A stretch of 64,000 nt of DNA from Clostridiaceae bacterium (GTDB lineage Bacteria > Bacillota > Clostridia > CAYPLH01 > DUMO01). Under the pieces are notes generated by a model. The model was given only the letters and a program-made list of their open reading frames with translations, made no database searches and was not told the origin of the DNA. Position 1 is the stretch's first letter, and each line of letters begins with the position of its first letter. Location of the stretch: contig DUMO01000064.1 of the NCBI GenBank assembly GCA_012839865.1, positions 1 through 64,000 on the forward strand, in the 5' to 3' direction. The position numbers and the translations under genes are program-made. This document shows positions 15,931 through 26,000 of this stretch, piece by piece.

Positions 15931-17198
15931 ATGAAAATAGGTGTCAAGAAGACTGTAATAAACCCTGAATTTCCGGTTGACCTTGCCGGGTTCGGTGTTC
16001 CCGGCAGGAAATCCGCCGGCGTACATGATTACATTTACTTAAGCGTTATGGTTGCAGAGCATGATGGAAAAAAGGCTGCATTTATATGCGCGGATATAAT
16101 CGGGTTTGACCAGAAACTGGTAAAGGATCTGAAAAGCAGTATATACCGCCGGTTTGGTTTTCATGAGGATGAGGTTTTTTTCAATGCCTCGCATACTCAC
16201 AGTGGCCCTCAGACCCTGACATATATGCTTAGTCTGGTTGGCAAAGCAGATGCGGATTATCTTGCATTTTTCAACCAAAAGCTCTATTCCGCTTTTGAAG
16301 ATGCTTTGAATGACCTTGAAGAAACCGAGGTATACGCAGCTGTTACAAAATCGGATATTGGCATAAACAGAAGGCTGATCGCCGAAGGGAAAGCATTATT
16401 TGCTCCAAATGAGGACGGTCCGGCCGACAACTGTGTTACTGTGATCAAATTCAGTACCGGTGACAGAGTTAAAGCCGTTCTTTTCAATTATGCCTGTCAT
16501 CCCAGCATAGTATGCACAAACAATGTGAGCGCGGACTATCCGGGATATGCCAAAAAAACAGTAGAGGAACACTTCGGAAAAGGTACTGTTGCGTTTTTCA
16601 TGCAAGGCTGCTGTGGGAACATAAGGGCAAGGACCGTGGAAAACGGCCGCTTCAGATCTGGTACATGGGACGATGTCGCCGGCTTTGGCAGCCTGCTTGG
16701 TCAAAATGTGATTGACGCATGCGAGGGCAATATGCAGAAAATTGAGGATTTCAATATTCTCACCGCTATTTCCCACATTGATCTTCCCCTTGAAGAAATA
16801 CCGTCCAGGAAATATTACGAAGAAGTAAAACAGCAAAACAGCCCGGGCAAAAAAGAATGGGCCGAGAAAATGCGACTGAACTATGAATCGTTAAAGAGCA
16901 GCAGATCCTTTATTATCCACCGTATTTCAATCGGTAAAAAATTGCGTTTATCGGAATGAGTGGCGAAGTCTGCTCAGAGTACAGCCTTTATGCCAGAAAA
17001 GCGTTTGCTGGCGACTTTCTTGTCGTGGCTGCCTATGCAAACGGTACGGAAGGATACATACCGACGGAAAAGATGTTTAAAGAGGGCGGATACGAGCCGG
17101 AAGACAGCTATGTTTATTTCTCATTTCCATCGAAGTATGACAGTTCGATTGAAAAAATACTTACGAAGGAAATTGAAAATATTTTAGCATTAGAATAG
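15931..17198 (+). pseudogene. Neutral ceramidase-like alkaline hydrolase gene with a frameshift
   Basis: The first frame (15931-16959) has the neutral/non-lysosomal ceramidase N-terminal hallmarks NASHTHSGPQTL, FNYACHPSIV and FFMQGCCGNIR. At an A-run near 16936-16941 the frame shifts: downstream the second frame reads IAFIGMSGEVCSEYSL and continues to 17198 with a normal family C-terminus. The tract has six A where seven would keep frame. It is either a one-base deletion, a sequencing error or slippage; otherwise the gene is intact. No signal peptide is visible, which argues for a cytoplasmic role. It follows the enolase-superfamily gene by about 170 bp, with a hairpin (15760-15794) between them. 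Confidence 0.75.
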
Positions 17199-17433
17199 TT
17201 AAAAGCGCATAACAATAAGGATATTAAAAATTATGAAAGATGTGTCCGGAGTGATGTTTTTAGACGCTGAATTTTAGCAACGTAGAATACCGGTCGGACA
17301 TCCAGCTCTCCGCTGGTACTTCCTCCGCCAAATATCATCCAAAACAAATAATTTATAAATTATAAACATTATTGATTATTCTGGATAATTCTAGTACAAT
17401 TTTAGTCAGAGAATTAACCTCAGGGGGTTAATT

Positions 17434-19791
17434 ATGAACCTTTTTAAGCGTATCACACAATACAAGCTGTTTCGTAGAATCCTTTTGCTGAATATAATGT
17501 TGTTGACATTTGCATTGGCTCTTGTTAGCAGCATATTATACAACCTGTTCTCGAAAAGCGCAGCAGAAGAAGTCTCAAACAACGCCCTGGTCAAACTTAT
17601 GCAAGTCAGTTACACCGCTGATATTATTCATAACAATGTAACAAGCATCGGAAACCAAATTATAAATGACGCAAATGCCATTGTTTATTTGTATTCCAAG
17701 GAGCCAAACAAGGTAAATGACTACAATGCTTATACATTCCTGAACAGAATTCAAAATACATATCCCTTCATTATAAGCATTGGTTTATACAACACCGAAA
17801 ATGGAAGGCATATTGACACCCAGGATATTCCTATCGAAATGGAGGTCCCTGAAAACAACTATGAAAACTACTTGAATTACCTCACACGGAAGGTAACAAT
17901 TGAAAGGCCCAGAGGCAATGAAAGTTTTGAAGTATTAACTTTTTTGCTCTATCCTGAAGTGTCATATCTGGAAAAACCTAGGGTGGTAATTGTAATAAAT
18001 ATTGATAAGGAATACTTGCTTAACACTGTCATGGAAATCAATACCGAATACCATGAATCAAACATTTTTGTGATGAATTCCCTGGGAACTGTTATAACTC
18101 ATTCCTCGCAGCCTGTGTTTTCGGAAAACTCCAATTATTTTGACTGTATCAGCAAAATTCTAAGTGAAAATAAAGAAAATGGCAAATTTACTTACAGCAT
18201 AAACAACAGAGATTACTTAATCACCTATGCCCGGGCAAGCAGTCTGAACTGGTTTTTTGTCAGCATGATTCCCAATAATAAGTTGCTGAAAAACATCTTA
18301 CAGATGAAGAACATCACCTTTCTGGTAACCTCATTGCTGCTGTTGATAGGTATAGCACTGGCAGTATGGTTTTCCGGTATAATATACAATCCCCTTGAGA
18401 CCCTTATCAAAACAATTGAAGGTAGCAACCGGGGAATGGAAAAAGCCAAAAAGTACCTTGATGAGTACAATCTATTGCTGGAAGCCTTCTCAAGATATCA
18501 GGAAAGCACAAGCACCATGCAGGCGTCAATTTACTCATCATACAATGAAGTGCGGGATAAGTATATATTGAACCTGGTAAAGGGTAACTTAAGCAAAATA
18601 AGAATAACATGCGGCATGCAGGACGATATCGAGCGAAGCCTGGAAGCACCATTTTATGGTACTCTTATATTTAAAATTGACAACTACAGAGAGCTTAAGA
18701 ACGAAGCAAGCATAAAGGATTTGCAGCTTGTCAGGTTTGCAATCTGCAACATATCACAGGAACTCCTTGCAAAAGAATTTCAGAACGATGCAGTTGTTCT
18801 GGAGGAGGATAAAATAGTGACTCTGGCCAGGCTCCAAAGTCAAAACTGGCCCGACACCATTTACCTTGCAATAAAGGAAATCCAGGATGCATTAAGGAAA
18901 TATTTCAGTATTACGCTCTCAGCAAGTATCGGCAGCATAACCGGTGCTGCGGATAACATCAACACATCCCTGAGAAAATCATTGGAACTCATTCAGTATA
19001 CCGTTTTCTACGGGAAAGAGTCTATTATTGACGAGGAAAAAGCAAGCAGTAATCTGAATTTTTCATACAGGTATTCGGATAAGATAGAATCCGGGCTTAT
19101 TGAAGCTATAAAGCTTGGCAGGGAAAAGCACTTTAAAAAATATATCAGTGCATTCATTAATGAAATATCCAAGCTGCCTTATTCCCAGGCAATGAATTAT
19201 CTTAACCACCTTTTGCTGTCCATAATAAAATCCATTGGCAATATAATCAAAATTGAAGAGAATGAATACAGGTATTTTTATGAGATTATGAATCAAATAA
19301 ACCAGTCTGAATCACTAACCAATATACATAACAAAATTTATGAATTCTGCTGTAACATGAACATATTGCTGAATGATAAAAACAGTATTGCAGCAAGCAG
19401 GAAATATGAGCACCTTATTCAAATGGCAAAGGATTATGTGGAGAAAAATTACAGTAACCCTGGGTTGTCAATTGAAACAGTCTCCGAGTGGGTGAATCTG
19501 TCCTCCGGTTATTTGGGCAAAATTTTCAAAAGTATGACAAACAGTTCTTTTAACGATTATTTGAACCAGGTACGGCTTGAGGCCTCCAAAGCTTTGATTG
19601 CCAGGGAAAACAAATCAATTTCCGCCATATGCAAGGAAGTCGGCATTTACAACGTAACATACTTTTCAACTCTTTTCAAAAAGTATTATGGCATAACACC
19701 CTCTCAATTCAGAGAAACAATTTACTCAACACAATTACAAAATTTTAAAGGTACGGAAGCCTCCGATAATCAGAACCCCGAAAAAGAATAA
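17434..19791 (+). CDS. Membrane-bound AraC-family regulator (YesN/dCache type)
   Basis: Encodes 785 residues. A transmembrane segment near residues 17-38, an extracytoplasmic sensor of about 250 residues, a second transmembrane segment near 288-312, a GGDEF-like linker region and a C-terminal AraC helix-turn-helix pair (VSEWVNLSSGYLGKIFKSMT, then YNVTYFSTLFKKYYGITPSQ). Such proteins sense extracellular sugars directly and activate the adjacent ABC importer genes. The Lpl-type permeases and the lipoprotein follow immediately on the same strand, which fits that role. The start is ATG with GGGGG upstream. Confidence 0.88.
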   Translation: MNLFKRITQYKLFRRILLLNIMLLTFALALVSSILYNLFSKSAAEEVSNNALVKLMQVSYTADIIHNNVTSIGNQIINDANAIVYLYSKEPNKVNDYNAYTFLNRIQNTYPFIISIGLYNTENGRHIDTQDIPIEMEVPENNYENYLNYLTRKVTIERPRGNESFEVLTFLLYPEVSYLEKPRVVIVINIDKEYLLNTVMEINTEYHESNIFVMNSLGTVITHSSQPVFSENSNYFDCISKILSENKENGKFTYSINNRDYLITYARASSLNWFFVSMIPNNKLLKNILQMKNITFLVTSLLLLIGIALAVWFSGIIYNPLETLIKTIEGSNRGMEKAKKYLDEYNLLLEAFSRYQESTSTMQASIYSSYNEVRDKYILNLVKGNLSKIRITCGMQDDIERSLEAPFYGTLIFKIDNYRELKNEASIKDLQLVRFAICNISQELLAKEFQNDAVVLEEDKIVTLARLQSQNWPDTIYLAIKEIQDALRKYFSITLSASIGSITGAADNINTSLRKSLELIQYTVFYGKESIIDEEKASSNLNFSYRYSDKIESGLIEAIKLGREKHFKKYISAFINEISKLPYSQAMNYLNHLLLSIIKSIGNIIKIEENEYRYFYEIMNQINQSESLTNIHNKIYEFCCNMNILLNDKNSIAASRKYEHLIQMAKDYVEKNYSNPGLSIETVSEWVNLSSGYLGKIFKSMTNSSFNDYLNQVRLEASKALIARENKSISAICKEVGIYNVTYFSTLFKKYYGITPSQFRETIYSTQLQNFKGTEASDNQNPEKE

Positions 19792-19992
19792 TTTTTTATT
19801 TCATTCGAAAATTTTGAAAGTTATTGCAAGAAAACAAAACCCATCATCTCAAATTTCTAAAATCATTCCTGAAATTTGAAAGTGTTTGTCTTAAATTTTT
19901 GAATAAATATCCAGTTTTTAAAATTTACAATATTATTAACTGCTGTTAAAATGAGCAGGGAAACCGGAATGAGAGGAGGGGGGTGTCTGACT

Positions 19993-20931
19993 ATGCAGGA
20001 TACCAAGCTTATAAGAAGGAATGGTTTAATCAAAGATATTAGAAGAAACAAGTTTTCGTATTTGATAATTTTGCCTGCATTAATATATACCTTCATATTC
20101 AGTTACTGTTCTTATCCATATATTTTGATTGCCTTCCAGAAGTATAATTATGAAAAGGGTATATTCGGCAGCGAATGGGTTGGCCTTAAAAACTTCGAAT
20201 TTTTCTTCCTGTCACGAAAAGCTCCGGAGGTGACATGGAATACCATCTATCTGAACTTCCTGTTTATCATCACTGGTACCATGTTGGCGGTCGTCATTGC
20301 CATAATGCTTAATGAACTCAAATGCAGAATTTTTGTCAAAAATACGCAATCAATAATGCTCTTCCCCAACTATCTGTCTTGGGTCGTTGTAAGTTATATG
20401 CTGTACAGCTTTTTCTCAACGGAACACGGTATAATCAATAAAGTAATAGAAGCTTTCGGAGGCAACAGGGTTAACTGGTACATCCAACCTAATGTATGGC
20501 CGGCAATACTTGTTCTTATGCGAATATGGAAAGGTGCAGGAATTAATGCAGTAATCTTTCTGGCTGCAATAACAGGAATTGACGAATTCATATTTCAGGC
20601 AGCATCAATTGACGGAGCCAACAGGTGGCAGCAAATCTGGCATATAACAATTCCTTTAATCATGCCTACAGTTACCATTATGACCTTGCTTGCCATAGGG
20701 AAAATCATGTATGGAGATTTTGGGATGATTTATGCCCTTATTGGAGATAACGGTGTACTGTATCCTACCACCGACATTATCGATACTTATGTCTTCAGAG
20801 CACTGCGAAAAATAGGTGATCCGTCACATGCCATGGCCATCAGCCTGTTTCAGTCTGCCGTAGGGTTTTTAATGGTTTATGGCTCGAATTGGGTAACCAG
20901 AAAATTCTTCAGTGAGGGCGCATTATATTAA
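19993..20931 (+). CDS. Sugar ABC transporter permease (LplB-like)
   Basis: Encodes 312 residues with six predicted membrane segments and the EAA-type loop AASIDGANRWQQIWHITIPL, typical of LplB/YtcP-class polysaccharide importers. The ATG at 19993 fits the GAGGAGGGG site; upstream ATG starts do not. It pairs with the next permease and the lipoprotein. No ATPase is encoded here, as in many Firmicutes where a shared MsmX-like ATPase serves several importers. Confidence 0.88.
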   Translation: MQDTKLIRRNGLIKDIRRNKFSYLIILPALIYTFIFSYCSYPYILIAFQKYNYEKGIFGSEWVGLKNFEFFFLSRKAPEVTWNTIYLNFLFIITGTMLAVVIAIMLNELKCRIFVKNTQSIMLFPNYLSWVVVSYMLYSFFSTEHGIINKVIEAFGGNRVNWYIQPNVWPAILVLMRIWKGAGINAVIFLAAITGIDEFIFQAASIDGANRWQQIWHITIPLIMPTVTIMTLLAIGKIMYGDFGMIYALIGDNGVLYPTTDIIDTYVFRALRKIGDPSHAMAISLFQSAVGFLMVYGSNWVTRKFFSEGALY

Positions 20932-20982
20932 GTATCCGTTGCACCCTGAGAGCCTCAATAAAGCCATTTGGGTGCAAATACT
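20931..20982 (+). repeat. Intercistronic hairpin between the two permease genes
   Basis: TTGCACCC / GGGTGCAA stem, extended by AGTAT / ATACT, spans most of the 86-bp gap. There is no T-run, so it looks like an mRNA stability or processing element and not a terminator. Confidence 0.6.
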
Positions 20983-21017
20983 GAACCTTGTATTTAAAGG
21001 GGGTCAAGGTAATCAAT

Positions 21018-21890
21018 ATGAAAAAATTCAGTATGGGAACCTTTTTGATATATTTGTTTGTTACCCTGTTTTCAATATTCTGCTTCTTACCCATGCTCCT
21101 GACTTTAATAGTATCTTTTTCAGACGAGATGTCAATCATGAGAAAAGGCTATAGTTTTTTCCCAGAGAAGTTCTCTGTTCAGGCATACAGGCTGATATTC
21201 CAGGGCGGGTCCAATGTAATGCAGGGTTATGCAATTTCCACATTTGTTACTGTGGTGGGGACCCTTCTTGCACTGCTTATTACGGGGCTTGCAGCATACA
21301 CCCTTTCAAACAAGAATGTAAAATACAGAAATGCAATGTCTCTGTACTTTTTCGTCACAATGGTTTTTTCCGCAGGAGTTGTACCCTGGTATATGATTTG
21401 CAGGGCTTTGAAATTATATGACAATATTTTTGCTTTAATTATTCCGAACCTTTTATTCAATCCTTTTAACATGTTCCTTATAAAGAATTTTATGAGCAGT
21501 TTGCCTGATGCCTTGAGAGAATCTGCAACCATTGACGGAGCCAATGATGCATATATCGCCTTAAGAATTTACTTTCCCTTAAGCCTGCCGGTTATGGCGA
21601 CTGTTGGCCTTTTTTACGGCCTGGCATACTGGAATGATTGGTGGAATGCAATTATTCTTGTCGATAATAGAAACCTCTATCCCGTGCAGTTTTTGCTGCT
21701 GCAATTAAAGTCCCAGATACAAATGATTAGAGATCTCCAATACCTGGGTGGCATAACCACAGGTCCCTTGCCCTCTGAATCGGTAAAAATGGCTACTGCA
21801 ATAATTACCATAGGACCTATTGTATTGCTGTATCCCTATCTGCAGAAATATTTTGTAAAAGGGCTTGTTGTCGGCTCAGTCAAAGGTTAA
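21018..21890 (+). CDS. Sugar ABC transporter permease (YtcP/LplC-like)
   Basis: Encodes 290 residues with six membrane segments and the EAA loop ESATIDGANDAYIALRIYFP. It is the second permease subunit of the Lpl-type importer. The ATG at 21018 has AAAGGGGG upstream; an in-frame ATG 30 bp earlier does not. It is separated from the first permease by the hairpin above and followed 74 bp later by the binding lipoprotein. Confidence 0.88.
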   Translation: MKKFSMGTFLIYLFVTLFSIFCFLPMLLTLIVSFSDEMSIMRKGYSFFPEKFSVQAYRLIFQGGSNVMQGYAISTFVTVVGTLLALLITGLAAYTLSNKNVKYRNAMSLYFFVTMVFSAGVVPWYMICRALKLYDNIFALIIPNLLFNPFNMFLIKNFMSSLPDALRESATIDGANDAYIALRIYFPLSLPVMATVGLFYGLAYWNDWWNAIILVDNRNLYPVQFLLLQLKSQIQMIRDLQYLGGITTGPLPSESVKMATAIITIGPIVLLYPYLQKYFVKGLVVGSVKG

Positions 21891-21964
21891 TAGCCGGTTT
21901 AAGCTGTTATCATGTTCCCGGTCAGGGAATGTAATATAAAAAAATATAAAGGAGATGATTGCAC

Positions 21965-23482
21965 ATGAAAAAAGCATTACTTATTTTAATTTCTGCAATG
22001 CTGGCGCTGGCACTTTTAGCCGGGTGTATTACACAGGATACCGGTGGTCAGACCAACAGGCAGGGTTCCGGTGATGATCAGAAACAAATTATTACATGCC
22101 GGTATGTATTACCAGGTTCCGCACCTACGGATATTGACGTTGTTGAGCCTATGATAAACGAAGCAATGCAAAAGGCAGGTGTAAATGTAGAGCTTAAGAG
22201 AGAGTACATTCCGTGGGAAGCCTGGGAGCAGAAGACAAATATGTATCTTTCAACTGGAGAAGTCTTCGACCTGCTTAACGTAATGAATGACATAATACCT
22301 ATTTCATCTTATGTCAGCAGGGGTGCATTGGCAGACATTACTGATATTATGAATCAGTATGGCAGCAACATCCTTGCAACGAACCCCGACATCATGATGG
22401 ATGCTGTGAAGGTAAACAACAGGATTTATGGAATTCCGGCATTCTGGGTGGAGTTCTCACACAGCCCCGAAATGACCATTCGTTTGGACATACTTAGAAA
22501 ATACAATCTCCCCGTTCCCAAGAATATGGAAGAACTTACCGAAACTTTTGAAATAGTTATGAGCAAATGGGAAGGTCCGGAAAAACCATATATTCCGATA
22601 ATCGGCGCACAGACCACTAAATTCGGTCTGGCACAAAAGGGTTATGACTCTTGGCCTTTCTGGGTTTATGACAATTTTATCTATGTCAACCAACACGGTA
22701 TGGTTGCAAATTACTTCGAAACCGAGGAATTCAAGCAAGACTGCAAATGGGCACGCCTCTGGTATCAAAAAGGCCTGATACATCCGGACGTTCTGGTATT
22801 TAAATCCGATCAGCTCAACGCGCAGCTTGATTCCGGAAACTGGTTCATACATGCAGGAACCATTGGTTCAATTGACAATATTAAAAAGAACTATCCGGAT
22901 ATTACCGTTGATGACTTTGCATTTTTGAATTTCAACCCTGAGAAGCCCAACCTCAGGCCATACGGAACAAGAAACATGAATGCTGTTCCCAAGAGCAGCA
23001 AAAACCCTGAAGCAGGAGTTATGTTCATCAACTGGCTGTATGCCAACCAGGAAAACTATGACCTGTATATGTACGGAAGAGAGGGTATAGATTACGAAAA
23101 GACAGGAGCCAGAACAAGAAAAGTTCTGCTGAAGGAAGGCCAGTCTGTCCCGGCATATTTTGCAGATGACTGGATGATTGGCAATATAAAATATCTCCGA
23201 ACTTCTGAGACAACACCAACAGCCACGATTGAAATGCTGTACACTATAGATACGACTGCTGTAAACTCAATTGCGGCAAGCTTTACCTATGATGCATCAG
23301 ATGTTATGGCAGAGCTGGCAAATGTCCGGACAGAAATCCAGGCAAGCATTGCACCTATTGCATGCGGTGTGGTCGACTATGAGACTGAATTGCCGAAAGC
23401 ACTGGAAAAGCTTAAAGCTGCAGGCATGGACAAAGTAATCAACGAGTACAAAACCCAGTTTGAAGCTTTCCGTAAGAAATAA
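21965..23482 (+). CDS. Extracellular sugar-binding lipoprotein (LipO-like)
   Basis: Encodes 505 residues. A lipoprotein signal peptide ends in the lipobox LLAGC (Cys at about residue 21), followed by a low-complexity linker and a large periplasmic-binding-protein fold of the family 1 LplA/LipO type. It captures an oligosaccharide for the two upstream permeases. AAAGGAGATG precedes the chosen ATG. The three transporter genes and the AraC sensor form one functional unit; a terminator follows. Confidence 0.88.
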   Translation: MKKALLILISAMLALALLAGCITQDTGGQTNRQGSGDDQKQIITCRYVLPGSAPTDIDVVEPMINEAMQKAGVNVELKREYIPWEAWEQKTNMYLSTGEVFDLLNVMNDIIPISSYVSRGALADITDIMNQYGSNILATNPDIMMDAVKVNNRIYGIPAFWVEFSHSPEMTIRLDILRKYNLPVPKNMEELTETFEIVMSKWEGPEKPYIPIIGAQTTKFGLAQKGYDSWPFWVYDNFIYVNQHGMVANYFETEEFKQDCKWARLWYQKGLIHPDVLVFKSDQLNAQLDSGNWFIHAGTIGSIDNIKKNYPDITVDDFAFLNFNPEKPNLRPYGTRNMNAVPKSSKNPEAGVMFINWLYANQENYDLYMYGREGIDYEKTGARTRKVLLKEGQSVPAYFADDWMIGNIKYLRTSETTPTATIEMLYTIDTTAVNSIAASFTYDASDVMAELANVRTEIQASIAPIACGVVDYETELPKALEKLKAAGMDKVINEYKTQFEAFRKK

Positions 23483-23630
23483 AAATACACAAAAGGAAGG
23501 TTGACTCCCTTCACAGATAAATAACTGCAGAAGAGAACCGGCCTGGCACTTTGTCTTTTATGTGAAATCAAGTTGCCTTATGAGATGATAAATAAAAAAT
23601 ACAGTGTTTTTCACTGGTATATATTCCTGG

Positions 23631-23677
23631 CAGCTAAAGGGTTTTGTGCCGGAAGCTCTTTAAAAACCCTTTAGCTG
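23631..23677 (+). terminator. Terminator of the sugar ABC operon
   Basis: A long, nearly perfect stem CAGCTAAAGGGTTTT / AAAACCCTTTAGCTG with a 17-base loop, followed by TATTTTCT. Confidence 0.75.
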
Positions 23678-23695
23678 TATTTTCTGATTACATTA

Positions 23696-23790
23696 AGGCG
23701 GCAAGCAGGATACCCCACCTCTACAGATGGCGGGTACCGATTTGGTGTTCAGGCGGTGAGCATATCTCCCGCCTCGTTGAAATGCTACAG
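23696..23790. other. Structured GC-rich block, possible mobile-element end
   Basis: An orphan GC-rich island with a TACCC / GGGTA inverted repeat around CACCTCTACAGATGGC and a perfect AGGCGG / CCGCCT stem (about 23752-23774) flanked by TTC/GAA. Sequences of the type CCACCTCTACAG also occur at IS200/IS605-type ends, but no transposase or TnpB is present. Origin is uncertain. Confidence 0.3.
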
Positions 23791-23888
23791 ATGTAAGAAA
23801 ATTTATTTCAATCGAAAGATTTTCTTATGAACTAAGGCATTATAAAATTGCATGCCATTAAAAAAATAACAAGGTATGGTGATTACTG

Positions 23889-24845
23889 ATGGTTCTGGAA
23901 AAGCAAAAAATACAATTTGAAAAAACAAAAAAGATATTTGAAAGCACCAAGCTGAAATTCTACGGGGTTGACGGCTGGGACGTATACAACACATCAATTC
24001 CCTTTGAGTTTGAAGGTGACATGTATATTTATGGAAGAGTGGAAAAACGCGATGAGTGGGCACAATCTCATGCCCGGTTGTTCAAAAAAACAGGCATGGA
24101 CGAATGGACCTGGGTACCGGGATCAATGATGTATCCTCTTGAGGATCCATTTATATCTGTTATCAATGGTACTTATGTGTTGGGAGGTACTCATGTAAGA
24201 TACAGGAAAAATGCCATAGATACCTTTTACGCGTATTTTTACAGCAGCAATAACCCATATAACTTGCGTTATTTCACAACAGGTCCTGAATATATGAAGG
24301 ACATAAGGCTTGTTCAACTGCCAAACAACAGGATTGGCGTGTTTTCAAGGCACCGGAAAAATGAAGTTACCAAAAAGCACGGCAAGGAAGCACTGGTGGG
24401 GTTTACAATAATTGATAATTTATACGAGTTGGATGAGTTTGTAATCAATACTGCCCCCATTATTCATAATTTGTTTAATGACGGTGAATGGGGCGGTTTC
24501 AATCAGTGTTACTATTTATCAAGCGGCCACATCGGAATAATCGGCCATAAATCCTATGAAACATTAAATGAAGAAGGGAACTCCCTCTATGTATATGTGA
24601 ACATGTCTTTTGTGTTTGACTATATTTATGGCAAAATACTCGATGAAAAAATAATTGCAACACGTTCCTGCTACCCGGCGGGTCCTGCTAAAAAGCCATA
24701 CCTGGTTGACTGTGCGTTTGCATCGGGAATTGTAATGAGACCTGACGGGAAAGCCGACCTTTATAGCGGCATCGGGGACACTGAAGAAGGCAGGGTGGTT
24801 ATAGATTATCCTTTTGAAGGATATGGAGAAATTGTGAACATATAA
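23889..24845 (+). CDS. DUF1861 family protein (five-bladed propeller, glycosidase-like fold)
   Basis: Encodes 318 residues. Motifs GDMYIYGRVEKRDEW, LEDPFISVINGTYVLGGTH and GPEYMKDIRLVQLPNNRIG fit DUF1861, a group sharing the propeller fold of GH43/GH130-like glycosidases and phosphorylases. It has no signal peptide, so a cytoplasmic role in processing imported sugars is likely (inference). It lies downstream of the Lpl-type importer but behind its terminator, so it is probably transcribed separately. Catalytic residues cannot be assigned with confidence. Confidence 0.8.
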   Translation: MVLEKQKIQFEKTKKIFESTKLKFYGVDGWDVYNTSIPFEFEGDMYIYGRVEKRDEWAQSHARLFKKTGMDEWTWVPGSMMYPLEDPFISVINGTYVLGGTHVRYRKNAIDTFYAYFYSSNNPYNLRYFTTGPEYMKDIRLVQLPNNRIGVFSRHRKNEVTKKHGKEALVGFTIIDNLYELDEFVINTAPIIHNLFNDGEWGGFNQCYYLSSGHIGIIGHKSYETLNEEGNSLYVYVNMSFVFDYIYGKILDEKIIATRSCYPAGPAKKPYLVDCAFASGIVMRPDGKADLYSGIGDTEEGRVVIDYPFEGYGEIVNI

Positions 24846-24870
24846 TTAATTGAAATTAAACCATCGTGCA

Positions 24871-25341
24871 TCAAAATATCCGTGTTTTAATTTTTTCAAG
24901 CACTAACATTAAAACATATCCCAGGCCATAGCATGCAATGCTCTGCCCAAGAGCTACAAACCCGAAAGCAGCCAAAAACGGCACTTTCAAAATGTAGTTG
25001 AGTATCAGCCCCACTACAATGGCATTGATTATAACCGGCGGAAGAGGTACAAGCCAGCGCTTTGGCATTTTGCGTGAAAAAAAGGCGGCAACCAGTGTCG
25101 CAAGGCTGCCAAAAATCACATCAATAAGCCCGTTTCCTGCAATAAAATTGGATATGATGCACCCTGCAAAAAGTCCCGGAATTGCGGCAGGAGTAAAATA
25201 TGGCAAAACCGTTAGCCCTTCGGATACTCTAACTTGTATCAGGTCAAAGCTCAAAGGTGCAAAAACCAATGTCAGCACCGTATAAATGGATGCAATTAAA
25301 GCTGCCTGAACGATGAACCTCGTGGTCAGCATTCTTTTCAT
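24871..25341 (-). CDS. queT: QueT, queuosine precursor ECF transporter S component
   Basis: Encodes 156 residues, an integral membrane protein with five or six helices. TTRFIVQAALIASIYTVLT, RVSEGLTVLPYFTP and IPGLFAGCIISNF match the QueT family, the substrate-binding subunit of an ECF importer for preQ0/preQ1-type precursors. The independent evidence is strong: a preQ1-I riboswitch aptamer and a terminator lie upstream in the same transcript. The ECF ATPases and T subunit are not in this window, as usual for shared ECF modules. Confidence 0.93.
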   Translation of the reverse strand: MKRMLTTRFIVQAALIASIYTVLTLVFAPLSFDLIQVRVSEGLTVLPYFTPAAIPGLFAGCIISNFIAGNGLIDVIFGSLATLVAAFFSRKMPKRWLVPLPPVIINAIVVGLILNYILKVPFLAAFGFVALGQSIACYGLGYVLMLVLEKIKTRIF

Positions 25342-25380
25342 GTCTTGTACTTCCCCTCCATTGAAAAAATTTCACCGCAT

Positions 25381-25404
25381 AAAAAAATGGACATTGCTGT
25401 CCAT
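25381..25404 (-). terminator. Riboswitch-controlled terminator before queT
   Basis: ATGGACA / TGTCCAT stem with loop GCAA and at least six T after it on the minus strand; it lies between the preQ1 aptamer and queT. Confidence 0.85.
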
Positions 25405-25476
25405 AACAAATAAAACCGAGCCTTAAGCCCTGCTGCCGCCATGATTTGCAAAACCGGCTTAAGCTCAGGCAAGTTT

Positions 25477-25516
25477 CCGTAGTTTTGTTTATAGACAGGA
25501 TGGTTTCGAACTGTCT
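25477..25516 (-). promoter_or_regulatory. PreQ1-I riboswitch aptamer
   Basis: On the minus strand AGACAG-UUCGAAACCAUC-CUGUCU forms the P1 hairpin, followed at once by the A-rich tail AUAAACAAAACUACGG. This is the H-type pseudoknot pattern of preQ1 class I riboswitches. A further long hairpin (GAGCUUAAGCC / GGCUUAAGGCUC) and a terminator separate it from queT. Confidence 0.85.
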
Positions 25517-25595
25517 ATTCAATTTTTAAAAGTTTCAAACCCCGGCCTTCTTTATGGGCAAGCCACCCGCCAGGCATCCTTCAAAGCTATTTTGA

Positions 25596-26000
25596 TTACT
25601 GGGCCTGGACCCTTGTCCATACTTCATTGTATATGGTCAATGCTTCACCAAGATCCACGAATACTTCACACCTCTCCAGAATTTCATCAGATGGCCAGTA
25701 CGCAGGCATTTCGATTATTTCGGAGTTTTCTTCCTTCATTCTTTTCACCACTTCCATGTTTGGAGTGGAATAACCGACAAATTCCGTGTTCTGGTATGCA
25801 TTGTCCGGGTCAAGGAGGAAGTTTATGAACTTCTCGGCAGCATCCTTGTTCTTCGCTGTCTTTGGTATAACCATGCAGTCAAACCATAGGTTGCTTCCTT
25901 CCTTTGGTACAATATAATTAATGTTTTCAATGCCTTCCCAATAAATATCCATTGCGGCTCCCGACCAATTCAGGGCCAGTACTGCGTCGCCGTGAAAGCT
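25596..26000 (-). pseudogene. potD: PotD 3' fragment (spermidine/putrescine-binding protein)
   Basis: The frame [20 protein letters not shown], then VPKEGSNLWFDCMVIPKTA and a normal C-terminus is the last third of the polyamine-binding lipoprotein PotD. No start, signal peptide or N-terminal lobe is present. Its 5' side abuts PotA sequence at about 26000 in a different frame. Confidence 0.85.
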
